Assembly: GCF_008641065.1 (NCBI RefSeq)
Contig: NZ_VTRS01000010.1
Location: 20,991 to 84,990, forward strand
DNA: 64,000 nt
From: Rhabdaerophilum calidifontis
Lineage (GTDB): Bacteria > Pseudomonadota > Alphaproteobacteria > Rhizobiales > Beijerinckiaceae
Direction of reading: 5' to 3'
Both the position numbers and the translations under genes were made by a program. Shown one piece after another: positions 42,926 to 52,743 of this stretch. How positions within the stretch are numbered: position 1 is the first letter of the stretch; every line of letters begins with the position of its first letter. Below the pieces are notes generated by a model. It did not search any database. It was not told the DNA's origin and saw nothing but the letters and a program-made list of their open reading frames with translations.

Positions 42926-43285
42926 CTACTCGACCGTGACCTGATAGGTGATGGTGGAGCAGCCGGGGCGGTTGTTCGCCACGCCGCAGACGCGGATCCC
43001 GTAGCGGTCCTGCCCGCGGAAGCCGGGCTTCGGCGTATATTGGAACGTCATCCCGCCCTGCGGGACGAGCGTGCCGTTGCGCGGCGCGATCGCGATCGTG
43101 GCGCCGGTGAAGGCGGTGACGTCGTTCGCCGTGTAGGAATGGAAGCATCCTTCGGCATCCGCTGTCGCGGTGGTCTCGGCGTTGCGGCCGAAGGAGAAGG
43201 TGCCCGGCAGGATCGAGCACCCGGCCCGTGCCTCGGCGCCGGCGAGCAGGAAACAGGCAAGGCAGGCAATTTGGCGGAGAATCAT
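42926..43285 (-). CDS. Small exported protein with Ig-like domain, antisense between lutB and lutC
   Basis: A 119-residue protein not recognised by name. Residues 1-22 ('ILRQIACLACFLLAGAEARA') are a signal peptide. The mature part has several Cys and ends with 'RNGTLVPQGGMTFQYTPKPG' and 'CSTITYQVTVE', close to the beta-sandwich of cadherin-like or Big-type repeats ('G-FTYTP-GF-G-D-F'). It is probably periplasmic or surface-associated and disulphide-bonded. It lies on the opposite strand inside the lut operon, so lutC must be transcribed by read-through or from a promoter between 43286 and 43369. An accidental frame is unlikely given the signal peptide and domain pattern. Confidence 0.65.
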   Translation of the reverse strand: MILRQIACLACFLLAGAEARAGCSILPGTFSFGRNAETTATADAEGCFHSYTANDVTAFTGATIAIAPRNGTLVPQGGMTFQYTPKPGFRGQDRYGIRVCGVANNRPGCSTITYQVTVE

Positions 43286-43369
43286 CGCGGGTCCGGAGCG
43301 TTGGATGGATCGATTGCTCGCGCCAGCGATAGCGGCTATGTCGGGCCTGTCAATCAAAGGGCGGCCGCC

Positions 43370-44056
43370 ATGACAACCTCACGGACAACCTCGCGCGATT
43401 CCATCTTCTCGTCGATCCGCCGCTCGCTCGGGGTCCGCGGCGACGAGCGGATCCGCCAGGGCATCGTGGCGGAGCGGCTCGAGCGCGCGCCGAAGGGCGT
43501 GATCCCCGCCCGCGGCCAGATCGACCAGGCCGGCAGGCTGGCGCTGATGATCGAGAAGCTCGAGGGCGTGCAGGCGAGCGTCGCCCGCCTCGCCGGATAT
43601 GACGAGGTTCCCGCCGCGATCGCGGATTATCTGCGCGCCAACAATCTCCCGGCGACGATCCGGCGCGGCGAGGATCCGCGCTTCGGCGGCCTGCCCTGGG
43701 AGGAGACGGCGCTCGAGGTCTCGATCGGCCGCTCGCAAGGCCAGGATCTCAACGCCGTCAGCCATGCCGAGGCCGGGATCGCCGAGACCGGAACGCTTGT
43801 CCTGCTCTCGGGCAGCGAGAACCCGACGACGCTGAACTTCCTGCCCGACAACCACATCGTCGTGCTCAACGCCGCCGATCTCGTCGGCGATCTCGAACAG
43901 GTCTGGGCGCGGGTCCGCAAGCGCTACGGCAAGGGCGAGATGCCGCGCACGCTCAACTGCATCACCGGCCCCTCGCGCTCGGGCGATATCGAGCAGACCA
44001 TCCTGCTCGGCGCCCATGGGCCGCGCCGGCTGCATGTGCTGGTCGTCGGCGGCTGA
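43370..44056 (+). CDS. lutC: Lactate utilization protein C (LutC)
   Basis: A 228-residue LUD-domain protein. The N-terminal helical part has 'SRDSIFSSIRRSLGVR'. The conserved end is 'VSHAEAGIAETGTLVLLSGS' and 'PTTLNFLPDNHIVVLNAADL', then 'TGPSRSGDIEQTILLGAHGP', typical of LutC/YkgG. It works with LutA and LutB in L-lactate oxidation. The start at 43370 (MTTSRTTSRDS) is 84 bases from the divergent small gene. The frame extends far upstream through lutB in a shifted frame, but that part is not coding. Confidence 0.92.
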   Translation: MTTSRTTSRDSIFSSIRRSLGVRGDERIRQGIVAERLERAPKGVIPARGQIDQAGRLALMIEKLEGVQASVARLAGYDEVPAAIADYLRANNLPATIRRGEDPRFGGLPWEETALEVSIGRSQGQDLNAVSHAEAGIAETGTLVLLSGSENPTTLNFLPDNHIVVLNAADLVGDLEQVWARVRKRYGKGEMPRTLNCITGPSRSGDIEQTILLGAHGPRRLHVLVVGG

Positions 44057-44142
44057 GCCGACCGAACCGGGATTCGTGGTTAACAACCTTTCGTTGGGGT
44101 TTTGCGGCTAGCCTTCCGGCATTGCTCGTGCCGGGGCCTGTC

Positions 44143-45519
44143 ATGCGTAGCCGCCCAGCCTTCCCCCTCCTGCTGCTGCTCGCCGCCCTTGCGGCCGGGC
44201 CGGGTCGGGCGCAGGGGCTCGGCCCCGCGCCGCTGCCGGCCGATGGTTTCGCGCCGCTGCCCGCCGCGCCCCGGCCGAAGGCACGTCCGCAACCCGCCGT
44301 GCATGAGCGCGTCGTCGCGCGGGGAGACCGCCGCCCCACGCTGCACGCCGATTCACTGGCCGCCATCACCGCCGCCGCCGGACGCTACCGCGCGATCGCC
44401 GAGGCCGGCGGCTGGCCGATCCTGCCGGAGGATACGATTCTCCGCCCCGGGAGCGAGGGCGAGGCGGTTCGGATGCTCCGCCGCCGTCTCGCGGCGGAGG
44501 GCGACCTGCCGGAAGCGGAGACGGAAGCCCCGCTCTTCGACGCTGCGCTGCTGGAGGCGGTGAAGCGCTTCCAGGCCCGGCATGGCCAGAGCCGCAACGG
44601 GCTCGTCAGCGGGCCGACGCTCGCCGCGCTGCGCGTCTCCGCCGAGGCGCGCCACCGCGCGCTGGCCGGGAGCGCGCGCCGCCTCGCCGCAAGAGGCCCC
44701 GTTCCGGGCGCCGAGCGCTATGTCGTGGTCAACATTCCCTCCGCCTCGGTGGAGGCTGTCGAGCATGGCGCGGTCGCGAAGCGTCTGGTCGCTGTTGTCG
44801 GCAAGAAGGACCGCCCCTCGCCCGAGGTCGAAACGCGCATCACCAATGTCAACCTCAACCCGACCTGGACCGTGCCGGCCTCGATCATCCGCAAGGACAT
44901 CATCCCGCGCATGAAGAAGGATCCCGGCTATCTCGCCAAGGCGCGGATCCGGATCTTCGGAGCCTCCGGCGCGGAGATCGACCCGAAGCGGATCGATTGG
45001 GGCACCGAGCGGGCCACGGCCTTCACGCTGCGCCAGGAATCCGGTGCCGGCAATGCGCTCGGCCAGCTGCGCATCGACATGCCGAACCGCGAGGCGGTCT
45101 ATATGCACGACACACCCTCCAAGCGGCTCTTCGCGCGCGACGACCGCTTCCATTCCTCGGGTTGCGTGCGGGTCGAGAATGTCCGCGATCTCGCCGCCTG
45201 GATCCTCGCAGGGCAGCAGGGCTGGGACCGCGCCGCGATCGACGCCGCCATCGCCTCCGGTGCGCGCCGGGATATCCGCCCCGCCGCCGCCATTCCCGTG
45301 ATCTGGACCTATCTCACCGGCTATGTGACGCCGGACGGGCAGGTGCATTTCCGGCCGGATGTCTATGGCCGCGACCTCGACGACGCGCCGGCGCTGACGG
45401 CCGGGGCGCCTGTTCCAGCCGCGCGCCCGCTGCCGCTCGGGCCGGGGCTCGATTCGGCCGGGCTCGATGCGATGCTCGTCGGCGCGGCCCGGCTTCCGGT
45501 GCAGCGCATCGACCCCTGA
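44143..45519 (+). CDS. Murein L,D-transpeptidase (YkuD domain)
   Basis: A 458-residue periplasmic protein with a signal peptide (residues ~1-24, 'FPLLLLLAALAAGPGRAQ'). A peptidoglycan-binding domain ('LRPGSEGEAVRMLRRRLAAE') sits at ~110-170. The YkuD catalytic domain follows with 'VVNIPSASVEAVEHG' and the active site 'HDTPSKRLFARDDRFHSSGC', with His337 and Cys341. The order (binding domain, then catalytic domain with an insertion) matches YcbB/LdtD. It makes 3-3 cross-links in peptidoglycan, possibly also attaching outer-membrane proteins. The start at 44143 gives a clean signal peptide. Confidence 0.93.
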   Translation: MRSRPAFPLLLLLAALAAGPGRAQGLGPAPLPADGFAPLPAAPRPKARPQPAVHERVVARGDRRPTLHADSLAAITAAAGRYRAIAEAGGWPILPEDTILRPGSEGEAVRMLRRRLAAEGDLPEAETEAPLFDAALLEAVKRFQARHGQSRNGLVSGPTLAALRVSAEARHRALAGSARRLAARGPVPGAERYVVVNIPSASVEAVEHGAVAKRLVAVVGKKDRPSPEVETRITNVNLNPTWTVPASIIRKDIIPRMKKDPGYLAKARIRIFGASGAEIDPKRIDWGTERATAFTLRQESGAGNALGQLRIDMPNREAVYMHDTPSKRLFARDDRFHSSGCVRVENVRDLAAWILAGQQGWDRAAIDAAIASGARRDIRPAAAIPVIWTYLTGYVTPDGQVHFRPDVYGRDLDDAPALTAGAPVPAARPLPLGPGLDSAGLDAMLVGAARLPVQRIDP

Positions 45520-45522
45520 GCC

Positions 45523-48500
45523 CTATTCCGCGAGCACACGCGTCGAGGGGAAGGCGATCTCGATCAGCGTGCCTTCGCCGGGCGTCGAACGGATCGAGAA
45601 ATTTGCGCGATTGGCCTCCACGAGCGCCTTGGTCAGCGGCAGGCCGAGCCCGGTTCCGGAATTGTCGCGGCGGGTTCCGACCTGGCGGAAGGGTTCGAGC
45701 GCCTGCTCGATCTCGCTCGCGGTCATGCCGATTCCGGTGTCGCGGATGCGGATCACGGCCTCGCCGGATTCGAGCAGCGCGGTGGCCACGATCACCTGCC
45801 CGCCGGCTTCGGTGAAGCGGGTGGCGTTCGAGAGCATGTTGAGCACGATCTGGCGCACGGAGCGCTCGTCCGCCACCACCGGCGGCAGGCGTGTCGCGAG
45901 CTGGCTGCGCACGAGCACGCGGTTCGCGTTGGCCTGCGGCTGGATGATCCCCACCGCGCTCGCGACGATCGCGTTGAGGTCGGTGGCGGCGAAATTCAGC
46001 TCCATCCGCCCGGCCTCGATCTTGGCGAGGTCGAGCAGATCGTTGACGAGGCTGACGACATGCTTGCCGGAGGTGCGGATGTCGCCGAGATATTCCTTGT
46101 AGCGCGGCGTGCCGATCGGCCCGAGCCGCTCCTCCAGCATCAGTTCCGCGAAGCCGATGATCGCGTTCATCGGGGTGCGGATCTCATGGCTGATCTTGGT
46201 CAGGAAATCGCTCTTCTTGGCGCTGGCGAGCTCCGCCGCGCGCCGTGCCTCGGTGAGTTCGGTCTCGGCGCGCTTCCAGGCCGTGAGGTCGTGCAGAACG
46301 GCGCAGAAGCGCTTCGGCTCGCCCTCGCTGATCTGGCCGAGCGTCATGAACAGCGGAATGCGTCCGCCCTTCTTCTCGCGGCCGAACACTTCCCGCCCGT
46401 CATTGAGCACGCTGCCGACGCCGTTCGCCTTGAGCCCCTCGAAGTAATCGAGCGCGGCGGCGTGGCTCTCGTTGCGCAACAGCGTGGTGAAGCTCTGTCC
46501 CACCACCTCGTTCTGATCGAGCCCGAACACGGCCTCGGCCGCGCCGTTGAGGCTGAGGATGCGGCCGGCCTCGTCGAGGGTGACGACGCCGTCCGTCGCG
46601 GTATCGAGGATGGCGCGCAGTTCCGCCGCCTCCGAGCGCTCGCGCTTGAGATCCAGCGCCACCGAGCGCAGCGCCTTGCCCTGTTCGAGTTCCACCGCAC
46701 GGCGGATCGAGATCAGCGTCGCCGGCGTTTCGTGCCATTCGACAATCTGGAGATGCGCCTCGACCGGGATCATCTCGCCGCTCCGCGTCGCAAGCACGAT
46801 CGTGTCGAAGGCCTCGCCGGTGCCACGCGGCATCGCGCCCTTGCGGAAAATCGCGCGCGTGCCGTCCTCGGCATGGAAGGTCGCGAGATCGGGATAGCCG
46901 GCGAGGTCGAGCAGCGCCCGGTTGGCGAAGATGGCCTTCTCGTTCTTGAGCACGAGAAGGCCGATCGGCAGTCGGTCGAGCAGCACGGTCTCGGCATCGT
47001 CCCCCGCCTGCGGCGGAGCGGGCGGCCGCGCCGCTGCGGGCGCGGATCCCGCTTCCGCCGCGCGGGCGGGCGGATTGGACGCGGCGGGCGGATTGGGCGA
47101 AGGCGCGGCTGAGGGAACATCGGCGCGGGCGCCGGGCAGGTCGGGTGGCAGGCCCGGCAGGTCGGGGTCGAATTTCGCGCCGAGCGCGCGCGCGATCTCG
47201 CGGAAGGCATTGCGCTCGGACATCGACAGGCCCGAACGCATCGGCGCGGCCGGCACGGCCGGGCTCTGGGTGACCCGCAGGGGCACGACATTGCCGGGCG
47301 CGGCGGGGCGCGGTTCCGGCGGGGGAAGCGGCAAGGCCTCATCGCGCGGGGCGCCGGGCGCCGTCTCGGCGGAAGCCGGCGCGGCAGGCGCGGCTTCGGC
47401 GTTGCCGGTCTCGGCGTGGCCGGTCCCGGCGGGAGGGATATCGACTTGAGGAATATCGGCCGGAGAAATCGCGGCGGGGGCGTCGAGGGTGGACTCGACC
47501 GGCGCCGGTTCGATTGCCGAGGCTTCACTCTCGACGATCATGGCGGGCGCTTGCTCGGCGGGTGCAGGCTCGCGTCCGAGGGCCGTGTCGTCGCGTTCAT
47601 CGGCGGTACTCACGACCGCCGCATCTTCCGGGCGGGAAACGGCATCCCCCGGAGAATCCGCCGCCGCTACCGGCGCCTGTGCGGTCACCCGTTCGACATG
47701 GCAGCGCCCGAAGCCCGAGAAGCCCGCAAGACCGCCCTCCGCACCGTGCCGGGGCAGGGCCGAGAGATCGAGCGGCACGGTGAGGCCGGTTGCGCCAAGC
47801 GGCCATTCGAGCGCGACGCCGCTAAACGTCTCCCCGCGCGCGATCGCCGCCCGGATCCTCTCCGCGGCGCCGGGATCGAACACCGCGACGCGTTCGGCGA
47901 GGATCGTGCCGTCAAGATCCGCGCCGGCAGGGCCGATCGCTTCCGCGAGCGCCGGCGAGACGCTCTCGACCCGCCCTGCGCCATCGAGCGCGAACACGAA
48001 GCGGATCGGCCGCCGCTCCGCAGCCGGCTTCGCGAGCCAGGTGGGAAGGGTTTCGTCCCCGTTTGCCGCCGCTGGCGCAGCGGATTCGCTCGGTGGCGGC
48101 GGGGCCGGCGTGGCCCCGGCATCGGCCATGGGCGCGGCCGGCGGGCCGGCGGCACGGTCGGGGGCAGATTCGAGGGCCGTTTCGGCGGCGTTCTCGGCGA
48201 GGCTCACGAGCAGTGCCGGGGTGCCGTCTGCCAGCGGCAACGGCGCGCAAAAGGCGGTGACGAGAATCGAGCGGAACCCGATGTTGAAGCGCAGCCGTTC
48301 AAGCCGGCCGGGCGCAGCGGCATCGGGGTCGCGTCCGAGCGCGGCGAGGCGCAGGCTGCCGGCGGCATGGGGGGCTAGCCCCTTCGCCATCAGCCCCGCA
48401 CCGTCCGTGGCACCGAGGCGGCGCGCCATGGCATGGCTCGACCACAGCACCCGCCGGCCATCAACGGCGACAATCATGGCTGGCGCGCCCTGGCGCAGCA

Positions 48501-48579
48501 GCGCCTCGCGCCGGCCGGCATCGATGAGATCGGCCGGCAGCAGCGCGGCCGCGTGGCTGTTAGCGGTCTCCATCGCCAT
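45523..48579 (-). CDS. Large PAS-domain sensor histidine kinase, PdhS-like
   Basis: A 1018-residue protein. The N-terminal half has PAS-like units separated by a Pro/Ala-rich linker (~310-530), and a PAS pair at ~545-770 ('TATDGVVTLDEAGRILSLNG'). The kinase core has His798 in 'LTKISHEIRTPMNAIIGFAE' followed by 'LNDLLDLAKIEAG'-like and 'LNMLSNATRFTEAGG', 'RDTGIGM' and 'NSGTGLGLPL'. The 'RLGPIGTPRYKEYLGDIRTS' after the His is characteristic of PdhS/PleC/DivJ kinases, which act on DivK and PleD. No receiver or transmembrane segment is evident, so it may be cytoplasmic or polar. It is convergent with the transpeptidase, and a second ATG lies two codons in. Confidence 0.87.
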   Translation of the reverse strand: MAMETANSHAAALLPADLIDAGRREALLRQGAPAMIVAVDGRRVLWSSHAMARRLGATDGAGLMAKGLAPHAAGSLRLAALGRDPDAAAPGRLERLRFNIGFRSILVTAFCAPLPLADGTPALLVSLAENAAETALESAPDRAAGPPAAPMADAGATPAPPPPSESAAPAAANGDETLPTWLAKPAAERRPIRFVFALDGAGRVESVSPALAEAIGPAGADLDGTILAERVAVFDPGAAERIRAAIARGETFSGVALEWPLGATGLTVPLDLSALPRHGAEGGLAGFSGFGRCHVERVTAQAPVAAADSPGDAVSRPEDAAVVSTADERDDTALGREPAPAEQAPAMIVESEASAIEPAPVESTLDAPAAISPADIPQVDIPPAGTGHAETGNAEAAPAAPASAETAPGAPRDEALPLPPPEPRPAAPGNVVPLRVTQSPAVPAAPMRSGLSMSERNAFREIARALGAKFDPDLPGLPPDLPGARADVPSAAPSPNPPAASNPPARAAEAGSAPAAARPPAPPQAGDDAETVLLDRLPIGLLVLKNEKAIFANRALLDLAGYPDLATFHAEDGTRAIFRKGAMPRGTGEAFDTIVLATRSGEMIPVEAHLQIVEWHETPATLISIRRAVELEQGKALRSVALDLKRERSEAAELRAILDTATDGVVTLDEAGRILSLNGAAEAVFGLDQNEVVGQSFTTLLRNESHAAALDYFEGLKANGVGSVLNDGREVFGREKKGGRIPLFMTLGQISEGEPKRFCAVLHDLTAWKRAETELTEARRAAELASAKKSDFLTKISHEIRTPMNAIIGFAELMLEERLGPIGTPRYKEYLGDIRTSGKHVVSLVNDLLDLAKIEAGRMELNFAATDLNAIVASAVGIIQPQANANRVLVRSQLATRLPPVVADERSVRQIVLNMLSNATRFTEAGGQVIVATALLESGEAVIRIRDTGIGMTASEIEQALEPFRQVGTRRDNSGTGLGLPLTKALVEANRANFSIRSTPGEGTLIEIAFPSTRVLAE

Positions 48580-48815
48580 GGCAGGGCCTCGTCATGAACG
48601 CAAAGCAACGGTCCGCCGCCGGGGAGGGAGGATCTGTCCCATTTCGGCACCGGTCTTAACGCATTATCCATAAAGCGCGCCCGTGCGGGCGTCCATGGCA
48701 TGGCGCGGGTCGCGCAAATTTACCCTTCGGTAAGCTTAACGGGGCTGCGGTTCACGATGCCGCGATTGTCATGAAAATGCGCTAGGATCAAATGCCAACG
48801 CAGGAGGAGACGACC

Positions 48816-49337
48816 ATGGCCAAATCCCCGTCGAACGATCCATCCGCGACCAGTGAGGGCTTCGCCTTCGCCAAAGCCATGCCGGGCGCGTTCGAGATCC
48901 CGCAGGAAATGCGCGAACTCGCCGAAAAGAGCCTCGCCCATGCGCGCGAAAGCGTATCCCGCGTGCTCGCCACTGCAAGCGAGGCCGTCGAGACCATGGA
49001 GCACAAGACCGAGGACACCCAGAAGCAGGCCTGGGAATTCGGCCGGCGTGGCTTCGCCTATGCCGAGCAGAGCCTCGTAGCGGCCTTCGAACTCGCCGAG
49101 CGTCTGCTCAAGACCTCGCGGCCGGAGGAGATCGTCCAGCTCCAGACCGAATTCGCGAAGGCGCAGTTCGAGGGGCTGCGCGCGCATCTCCAGGAAAGCG
49201 GCGCCACGATCCAGCGCCAGGCGACCGAGACCCTGGAGGAGATGGCGCAGGAAGGCGGCAAGCTGCGCGACAAGGCCCGGCAGGCCATGGAGCAGGGCGC
49301 CGAGACGATCCGCAAGGCCGCCGCACCCAAAGGCTGA
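48816..49337 (+). CDS. Phasin family protein
   Basis: A 173-residue all-helical protein: 'PGAFEIPQEMRELAEKSLAH', 'SEAVETMEHKTEDTQKQAWE' and 'RPEEIVQLQTEFAKAQFEGL'. The spacing of helices matches phasin_2 proteins that bind polyhydroxyalkanoate granules. The start at 48816 follows a near-perfect AGGAGGAGA site; ATG 48792 would lie before that site. It differs from the phasin at 37.7 kb in having no Ala/Pro/Lys tail and no TGC-N3-GCA site upstream, so it may be regulated differently. It diverges from the PdhS-like kinase over about 240 bases. Confidence 0.88.
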   Translation: MAKSPSNDPSATSEGFAFAKAMPGAFEIPQEMRELAEKSLAHARESVSRVLATASEAVETMEHKTEDTQKQAWEFGRRGFAYAEQSLVAAFELAERLLKTSRPEEIVQLQTEFAKAQFEGLRAHLQESGATIQRQATETLEEMAQEGGKLRDKARQAMEQGAETIRKAAAPKG

Positions 49338-49395
49338 TCCAGGCCGGGCTGACACCGACAGGGTGGCTGACGCCGGCCTCCGGCGCCCGGCGGCG

Positions 49396-50631
49396 CTATT
49401 CCGCCGCGAGCGCAGCGCCGGCGCGCCGCGGGATACCGAGCCTGTCGAAAACGGCGGCGAGGGCCGCGCACAAGGTCTCGATCAGCGCGTCGTCATGTGC
49501 CGGCGTCGCGGTGATCCGCAGCCGCTCGGTGCCGCGCGGCACGGTCGGGTAATTGATCGGCTGGACATAGATCGCATGCTCCGCGAGCAGGAGATCGCTC
49601 GCGGCCTTGGCCTTGGCGGCATCGCCGATCATCACCGGCACGATATGGCTCTGGCTGTCGAGCCGAGGAATGCCGAACGCATCGAGCCGCGCCTTGAGCC
49701 GCGCCACCTGCCGGCGCTGGGCGGTGCGCTCCTCGTCCGAATGCTTGAGATGGCGGATCGAGGCGCGGGCGGCGGCGGCGACCGGCGGCGGCAGCGCGGT
49801 GGTGAAGATGAAGCCCGGCGCGTTGCAGCGCACGGCGTCGATGATCGCCGCATCGGCCGCGATATAGCCGCCGAACGTGCCGAAGCCCTTGGCGAGCGTG
49901 CCCTGGATGATGTCGAGCCTCGCCATGGCGCCGATTTCCTCGGCATAGCCGCCGCCGCGCGGGCCGTAGAGCCCCACGGCATGCACCTCGTCGAGATAGG
50001 TGAGGGCGTTGTGCCGGGCCGCGAGATCGCAGATCGCGTGGATCGGGCTCATGTCGCCATCCATCGAATAGACGCTCTCGAACACGATCAGCTTCGGCCG
50101 CGCGGGATCGGCGGCGGCGAGGAGCGCCGCGAGATGGTCGACATCGTTGTGGCGGAAGATCTGCTTCTCGGCGCCGGAGCGCCGGACGCCCTCGATCATC
50201 GAATTGTGGTTGTCGGCATCCGAGAGGATCAGGCAGCCCGGCAGGCATTGCGCGATCGCGGCGATGCCGGTCTGGTTCGCGACATAGCCGGAGGAGAATA
50301 CGAGCGCCGCTTCCTTGCCGTGCAGATCGGCCAGTTCCGCCTCCAGCGCCACGATCGCGTGGCTGTTGCCGGAAATGTTGCGGGTGCCGCCGGCTCCGAC
50401 AGCGCCGTTCCGCGCTGTTTCGATCATCGCCTCGATCACGGCCGGGTGCCGGCCCATGCCGAGATAATCGTTCGAGCACCACACCGTGACATCGCGCGTC
50501 CCCTCGGCGGAATGCCAGTCGGCGCGCGGGAATCGGGCGCGGTCACGCGCGATTTCGGTGAAGACGCGGTAGCGGTTCTCGGCTTTGAGCGCAGCCGCCA
50601 CATCGGCGAAGACTTGGGCGTAATCGAACAT
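49396..50631 (-). CDS. hemA: 5-aminolevulinate synthase
   Basis: A 411-residue PLP enzyme that condenses glycine and succinyl-CoA to 5-aminolevulinate, the first step of tetrapyrrole synthesis by the Shemin route of alphaproteobacteria. It starts '[20 protein letters not shown]', the usual alphaproteobacterial beginning, and continues with '[20 protein letters not shown]', '[20 protein letters not shown]', '[20 protein letters not shown]' (cofactor Asp/His) and '[20 protein letters not shown]' (Schiff-base Lys). The start at 50631 is chosen by this conservation; the frame extends 21 codons further. It follows a phasin on the opposite strand. Confidence 0.96.
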   Translation of the reverse strand: MFDYAQVFADVAAALKAENRYRVFTEIARDRARFPRADWHSAEGTRDVTVWCSNDYLGMGRHPAVIEAMIETARNGAVGAGGTRNISGNSHAIVALEAELADLHGKEAALVFSSGYVANQTGIAAIAQCLPGCLILSDADNHNSMIEGVRRSGAEKQIFRHNDVDHLAALLAAADPARPKLIVFESVYSMDGDMSPIHAICDLAARHNALTYLDEVHAVGLYGPRGGGYAEEIGAMARLDIIQGTLAKGFGTFGGYIAADAAIIDAVRCNAPGFIFTTALPPPVAAAARASIRHLKHSDEERTAQRRQVARLKARLDAFGIPRLDSQSHIVPVMIGDAAKAKAASDLLLAEHAIYVQPINYPTVPRGTERLRITATPAHDDALIETLCAALAAVFDRLGIPRRAGAALAAE

Positions 50632-50778
50632 CCGTCGAGGACTCTTTCGCTGTCGGCGCGGCCCGCGCCCATGCGCGGCAACCGACATTGACACATTCTA
50701 TAGGACTCTTGCGCTTCCACGCCAATGCCGGGCATTGATGCGCGACAATTTGTGAGAAGCGGCGGAAGGCGGATCGCG

Positions 50779-50955
50779 ATGGACGGAGGATCGAAGGGCG
50801 GAGAGGATCGGCACGCCAGGCTTGCGGCCGCGCTCCGGGCCAATCTGCGCCGGCGGCGCGCGCAGGCCCAGGGCCGTGCCGCCCGCCGGGATGCGCCGCC
50901 GCCGGATGCCGATCCCGCCGTCAAACCGCCGCAAACGCCGCCGAAAGGCAGGTGA
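50779..50955 (+). CDS. Small basic protein upstream of murA
   Basis: A 58-residue protein with a strongly basic helix ('HARLAAALRANLRRRRAQAQ') and a Pro-rich end. I do not assign a function. Short Arg/Lys-rich proteins with an 'RLxxALRxNLxRRKxQ' block occur before murA in related alphaproteobacteria, which supports that it is real. The basic helix could bind nucleic acid. It precedes murA by 113 bases. Confidence 0.5.
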   Translation: MDGGSKGGEDRHARLAAALRANLRRRRAQAQGRAARRDAPPPDADPAVKPPQTPPKGR

Positions 50956-51068
50956 GGCGGCGCTGAGCCGGCTTTCGCATTTGCGATTCCGGCCGCCGCG
51001 TGGCAAGGGGCGGGCTCGCTTCGCGCAGGCAAAAGCGGCGAGCAACGACAGAAATCGGGCGGGGTTTC

Positions 51069-52358
51069 ATGGATCGGATCAGGATCGTCGGCGGCGGCAA
51101 GCTCAACGGAACCATCCCGATTTCCGGCGCCAAGAATGCCGCGCTGCCGCTGATGATCGCGAGCCTGCTCACGCCCGAGACGCTGATCCTCGAGAATGTG
51201 CCGCGCCTCTCGGATGTGCGGATGCTCAAGCGCATTCTGGGCAATCACGGCGTCGATGTCACCGTCAACGGCAAGCGCCCCGGCGATGCGGCGACCGATG
51301 GCGAGGTGGTGAAGCTCAACGCCGCCGAGATCGTCGATACCACCGCGCCCTACGAACTCGTCTCGCAGATGCGCGCGAGCTTCTGGGTGATCGGGCCGCT
51401 GATCGCGCGGATGGGCGAGGCGAAGGTCTCGCTGCCCGGCGGCTGCGCCATCGGCACGCGGCCGGTCGATCTCCTGATCATGGCGCTGGAACGGCTCGGC
51501 GTCGCGATCGATATCGAGGGCGGCTATGTCATCGCGCGTGCGCCGAAGGGCCTGCGCGGCGGCGAGATCGTCTTTCCCAAGGTCACGGTCGGCGGCACGC
51601 ATACCGCGCTGATGGCGGCCGTGCTCGCGCAGGGCACGACGCTGATCCGCAACGCGGCGCGCGAGCCGGAGGTGACGGATCTCGCCGAGTGCCTGGTCAA
51701 GATGGGCGCCCGGATCAAGGGGATCGGCACCTCGGAACTCGAGATCGAGGGGGTCGCCCGGCTTGGTGGCGCGCGTCATCGCGTGCTGCCGGACCGGATC
51801 GAGGCCGGAACCTATGCCTTTGCCACGGCCATGGCGGGCGGCGATGTCCAGCTCCAGGGCGTGCAGCCGCATCTTCTCCAGGCCGCGCTCGACAAGCTCG
51901 CCGAGGCCGGTGCGGAGGTCACGCCGAACAACGAAGGCATCCGCATCCGCCGCAACGGCGCCGGAATCGCCCCGGTCGACATGACGACGGAAGCCTTTCC
52001 CGGCTTTCCGACCGATCTCCAGGCCCAGTTCATGGCGTTGATGACGCGGGCCGGCGGCACATCGCGCATCACCGAGACGATCTTCGAGAACCGCTTCATG
52101 CATGTGCAGGAACTGGCGCGCTTCGGCGCGCGGATCCGGCTCGAAGGCGATGCGGCGATCGTCGAGGGCACCGAGACGCTGAAAGGCGCCCCGGTGATGG
52201 CGACGGATCTGCGCGCCTCCGTCAGCCTGGTCATCGCGGCGCTCGCGGCCGAGGGCGAGACGATGATCAACCGCGTCTACCATCTCGATCGCGGCTTCGA
52301 GGCGCTCGAGACCAAGCTCGGGGCCTGCGGCGCAGCCATCGAGCGGATCCGCGCCTAG
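51069..52358 (+). CDS. murA: UDP-N-acetylglucosamine 1-carboxyvinyltransferase
   Basis: A 429-residue EPSP-synthase-fold enzyme that adds enolpyruvate from PEP to UDP-GlcNAc, the first committed step of peptidoglycan synthesis. Visible motifs are '[20 protein letters not shown]' (Lys-Asn at the UDP-GlcNAc site), '[20 protein letters not shown]' with the catalytic Cys (the fosfomycin target), and '[20 protein letters not shown]'. The Cys is present, so the enzyme should be of the fosfomycin-sensitive kind. Length is normal. The start at 51069 is the first ATG before the conserved beginning '[14 protein letters not shown]'. Confidence 0.97.
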   Translation: MDRIRIVGGGKLNGTIPISGAKNAALPLMIASLLTPETLILENVPRLSDVRMLKRILGNHGVDVTVNGKRPGDAATDGEVVKLNAAEIVDTTAPYELVSQMRASFWVIGPLIARMGEAKVSLPGGCAIGTRPVDLLIMALERLGVAIDIEGGYVIARAPKGLRGGEIVFPKVTVGGTHTALMAAVLAQGTTLIRNAAREPEVTDLAECLVKMGARIKGIGTSELEIEGVARLGGARHRVLPDRIEAGTYAFATAMAGGDVQLQGVQPHLLQAALDKLAEAGAEVTPNNEGIRIRRNGAGIAPVDMTTEAFPGFPTDLQAQFMALMTRAGGTSRITETIFENRFMHVQELARFGARIRLEGDAAIVEGTETLKGAPVMATDLRASVSLVIAALAAEGETMINRVYHLDRGFEALETKLGACGAAIERIRA

Positions 52359-52365
52359 CGCGGCA

Positions 52366-52743
52366 TCATTGCACCACGCCGCCCTTGCGCAGCCCGTCGA
52401 TCTTGCAGCGGCAGCCCTGGCCGATCGGGAGATAATGCTCCATGGCGCAGGGGCCGCGCCCGGTCATGCAGATGCGGCTGAGATGGCCGCGCCGCTCGTA
52501 GCCCGGACCGAACCCGTAGGGGTCGCGGCGCGGGCTGTAATAATGGCCCGGCGGCGGAGCGTGGCGATAGGGTCCCGGCGGGGGATAATAGCCCGGCGGC
52601 GGTGCCGGGCGGTAATAGCCGCCCGGAGGCGGATAATAGCCGGGCGGCGGGTAATATTGCGCCATGACGACGCGCCCGCCATCGAGCAGCATCAGGACGA
52701 GGGCGAGGAGGGCACCGGCGCGGCGCCGGCTGGTGCGGGACAT
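52366..52743 (-). CDS. Pro/Tyr-rich small exported protein
   Basis: A 125-residue protein. Residues ~1-28 are a signal peptide ('GALLALVLMLLDGGRVVMAQ'). The mature part begins with short repeats of the PPPGYY type and ends with a Cys-rich tail ('ICMTGRGPCAMEHYLPIGQG', then 'CRCKIDG'). Such proteins occur in Hyphomicrobiales, where they are thought to be surface or periplasmic, but no function is known. The start at 52743 has GAAGGAT upstream. It sits between murA and hisD on the opposite strand, breaking the usual co-directional block. The repeats are reflected in DNA-level repetition around 52550-52670. Confidence 0.6.
   Translation of the reverse strand: MSRTSRRRAGALLALVLMLLDGGRVVMAQYYPPPGYYPPPGGYYRPAPPPGYYPPPGPYRHAPPPGHYYSPRRDPYGFGPGYERRGHLSRICMTGRGPCAMEHYLPIGQGCRCKIDGLRKGGVVQ

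Noticed and set aside
48650..48740. TTAA-containing sequence upstream of the second phasin that might be a CtrA site
   Set aside because: The TTAA motifs are not at the 7-base spacing of the CtrA consensus (TTAA-N7-TTAA); only a small TTACC/GGTAA hairpin is seen.
52550..52670. Repeat-like DNA that could suggest a tandem-repeat or CRISPR-like array
   Set aside because: It encodes the PPPGYY repeats of a real small protein; units are short, imperfect and in frame, and there are no spacers.
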